Position numbers and translations under genes: made by a program. From Cyrtodaria siliqua (taxonomy: Eukaryota; Mollusca; Bivalvia; Adapedonta; Hiatellidae), in NCBI GenBank assembly GCA_037043455.1, contig JAWPHD010011274.1, positions 1 to 64,000 of the forward strand: a stretch of 64,000 nt of DNA. The letters run 5' to 3'. This document shows positions 62,772-64,000 of this stretch, piece by piece (the stretch's first letter is position 1; every line of letters starts with the position of its first letter). The notes under the pieces were generated by a model. It did no database searches. It was not told the DNA's origin and was given only the letters and a program-made list of their open reading frames with translations.

Positions 62772-62948
62772 TTGGGTAGAGATCACTAAGACTGTCAACT
62801 TCGCTTATCTCCCCTTCATCTTCGTCAGAACCAATGTCCATGGAGTTGTTTCCCTTGGATCCACCCGCTTTTTCTCCATGTCTCTCCTCTCTGATTCTTT
62901 TAACTCGGTTTGGACGAAACTCGGTTCCATTTCTTTGACATTCTTTCC
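62772..62948 (-). CDS. Exon of an unidentified basic-then-acidic protein (upstream of the two exons seen)
   Basis: Minus-strand exon of 177 nt between an acceptor 'tttgtcttaaag' (AG at 62950-62949) and an ideal donor GTAAGT (62771 downwards). It has two bases, 58 codons and one base, so it is phase 1 at both ends, like the exon downstream. The first half is basic (KECQRNGTEF, RPNRVKRIREERHGEK), followed by a Gly/Ser/Asn linker and an acidic stretch (SDEDEGEISEVDS) ending SDLYP. The charge pattern and the continuation into the acidic exon at 61079-61207 fit an intrinsically disordered segment of a chromatin, splicing or nucleolar factor, but no family can be named. An internal Met (at 62841) is not needed as a start, since the frame is open to the acceptor. 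Upstream exons were not found and probably lie beyond the window. Confidence 0.75.
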
Positions 62949-63160
62949 CTTTAAGACAAATATCAATTGGCCTTTTATAAATAACCTATTTGGCAGCAAT
63001 TAAAGTTACAATAATCATTTAAGTTACACTTCTAAAGATAAAATTTTCATGATTTCTTGATGAAGAACTAGAAGAGTCTTGTGACAGTCACACGGACAAT
63101 CTACATAAAGTTTGAAGACTGGGGGTGCAAACCTTCATGAATTATGGAGCAGATTTAAAT
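62949..63160 (-). other. Presumed upstream intron of the minus-strand gene
   Basis: Contains the polypyrimidine-poor acceptor region and AT-rich sequence. No further exon with a matching phase-1 donor was seen up to the window end. Confidence 0.4.
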
Positions 63161-63420
63161 TTTATGAAAAGCGGCATACATATGCATTGGATAATTGATA
63201 AGGAAGAACTGTATAAAGTTTCATGACCAGTCAATATTTTGCCGAGTTATAAGCTAGGTTAAATAAGTTGCAGATTAAAGTTTTATGAAAGGGAGCATAA
63301 CTTGACCGAAATGAAAGTCAGAGTTATTGGACATGTCAACAGCATTGAAAAATGGATAAATAAGAACTATGACCATAGTTCAATATTTTGCCAAATTATG
63401 AGCCAGGTGACATGTGTAAC
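63160..63420 (+). repeat. Dispersed repeat modules related to 59150-59405
   Basis: Two sub-copies with 'atgaaaagcggcata' and 'atgaaagggagcataactt', and 'tcaatattttgcc' twice (63222, 63391). Shares 'aaagtcagagttattgga' with 59202-59219. Confidence 0.65.
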
Positions 63421-63700
63421 ACATTTTTTCGGTAAAACTAGCCGATTATGGGCAAAATCAAGAACAATAAATGTCTAAAATATCTGTTAATTTTTTTATG
63501 TGAAAGAAATTCTAATTAAAACAACGGTCCATAATTCTGTAAAAAAAAATCCAGAATAGAAAAACCATTAAATTAAAATGCAGAGACACATCATATCATC
63601 ATGTGTGAACTGTAGGTTAGGTATGTTAGGTGTAATAACAATCCATGAAAAGTGTTAAAGTGAAAGCCACATAAAGTTCATTATAGAGTGAAAAACTCAG
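63421..63700. other. Non-coding, nothing recognised
   Basis: AT-rich, with an A9 run at about 63541. No gene is visible. Confidence 0.4.
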
Positions 63701-63702
63701 TC

Positions 63703-63887
63703 AAATAAAGGGCCATAATTCTGTAATAAATTAGGCAATCAATGATGGGTAATGTACAGGGACAGTCCCTGTTCATTCCGACATAAGGTCAACAGTTGTT
63801 ATATAAGATTGGAAAATTCTAAGTCAAACAAAGGGCCATAATTCTGTAATAAATTAGGCAATCAATGATGGGTGACGTACAGGGACA
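63703..63887 (+). repeat. Tandem pair of a 'gggccataattctg' module, period 123 bp
   Basis: Copies at about 63703-63764 and 63823-63887 share a perfect core of more than 40 bases starting 'aaagggccataattctgtaa' and ending 'aatgatgggt'. They then differ slightly (aatgtacaggg against gacgtacaggg). The high identity points to a recent local duplication. Confidence 0.85.
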
Positions 63888-64000
63888 TAAGTTTATCAGT
63901 TGTTATGTGTACATGAAGTTTGGGAAAAATCCATTATTCAAAAGTGTTTGAGATATGCAAGTATTAAAAATGTGTGACGGGATGCGACACGATGTTATGA

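Overview
The window is eukaryotic and looks like a marine invertebrate, most likely a bivalve mollusc. The reasons are the AT-rich non-coding DNA, two kinds of tRNA-derived SINE, inverted-repeat DNA elements, and many diverged modules built around 'gg(g)ccataactc...ctggttttcgaa...gtttggtaaagatc', a style common in bivalve intergenic DNA. The species cannot be named from this sequence. No prokaryotic gene organisation is present: the short ORFs of the left 53 kb start mostly at TTG or GTG and recur only because the DNA itself is tandemly repeated.

Layout. Positions 1-54 are an indel-rich inverted scrap of the satellite (a foldback junction). Positions 47-53118 are one uninterrupted head-to-tail satellite array of about 41 copies of a 1297-bp (sometimes 1300-bp) unit, nearly identical to one another. 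Each unit carries seven perfect TGACGTCA octamers (the CREB/ATF cAMP-response element), a CRE / YY1-like / CRE triad within 33 bp, four nuclear-receptor half-sites spaced 0, 1 and 2 bp apart plus three more half-sites, a CACGTG E-box and three hairpins. About 287 CREs are therefore packed into 53 kb, while I saw none in the 11 kb to the right. Variant bases show the array is divided into domains: a left part with 1300-bp units and a hint of a four-unit period, and a right part (from about 19.7 kb) that is largely a two-unit higher-order repeat.

The array stops inside its hairpin sequence at 53118. The hairpin is then reiterated three more times as a short minisatellite up to about 53279, abutting a dispersed repeat module that has a close second copy at 54963. 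From 53.3 to 56.6 kb the DNA is a mosaic of the bivalve-type modules plus a minus-strand SINE. From 56.6 to 60.9 kb there are a second decayed SINE, a plus-strand tRNA-derived SINE, one clear and one doubtful TTAA-flanked inverted-repeat element, a (TA)n tract, a 20-bp minisatellite and a tandem module pair.

The only protein-coding sequence I can support is a partial gene on the minus strand at 61079-62948: two exons with matching phase-1 splice junctions encoding a basic then strongly acidic, serine-rich low-complexity stretch, probably a nuclear protein of unknown identity. Its 1.56-kb intron holds further repeat modules. Its first and last exons were not found and probably lie outside the window.
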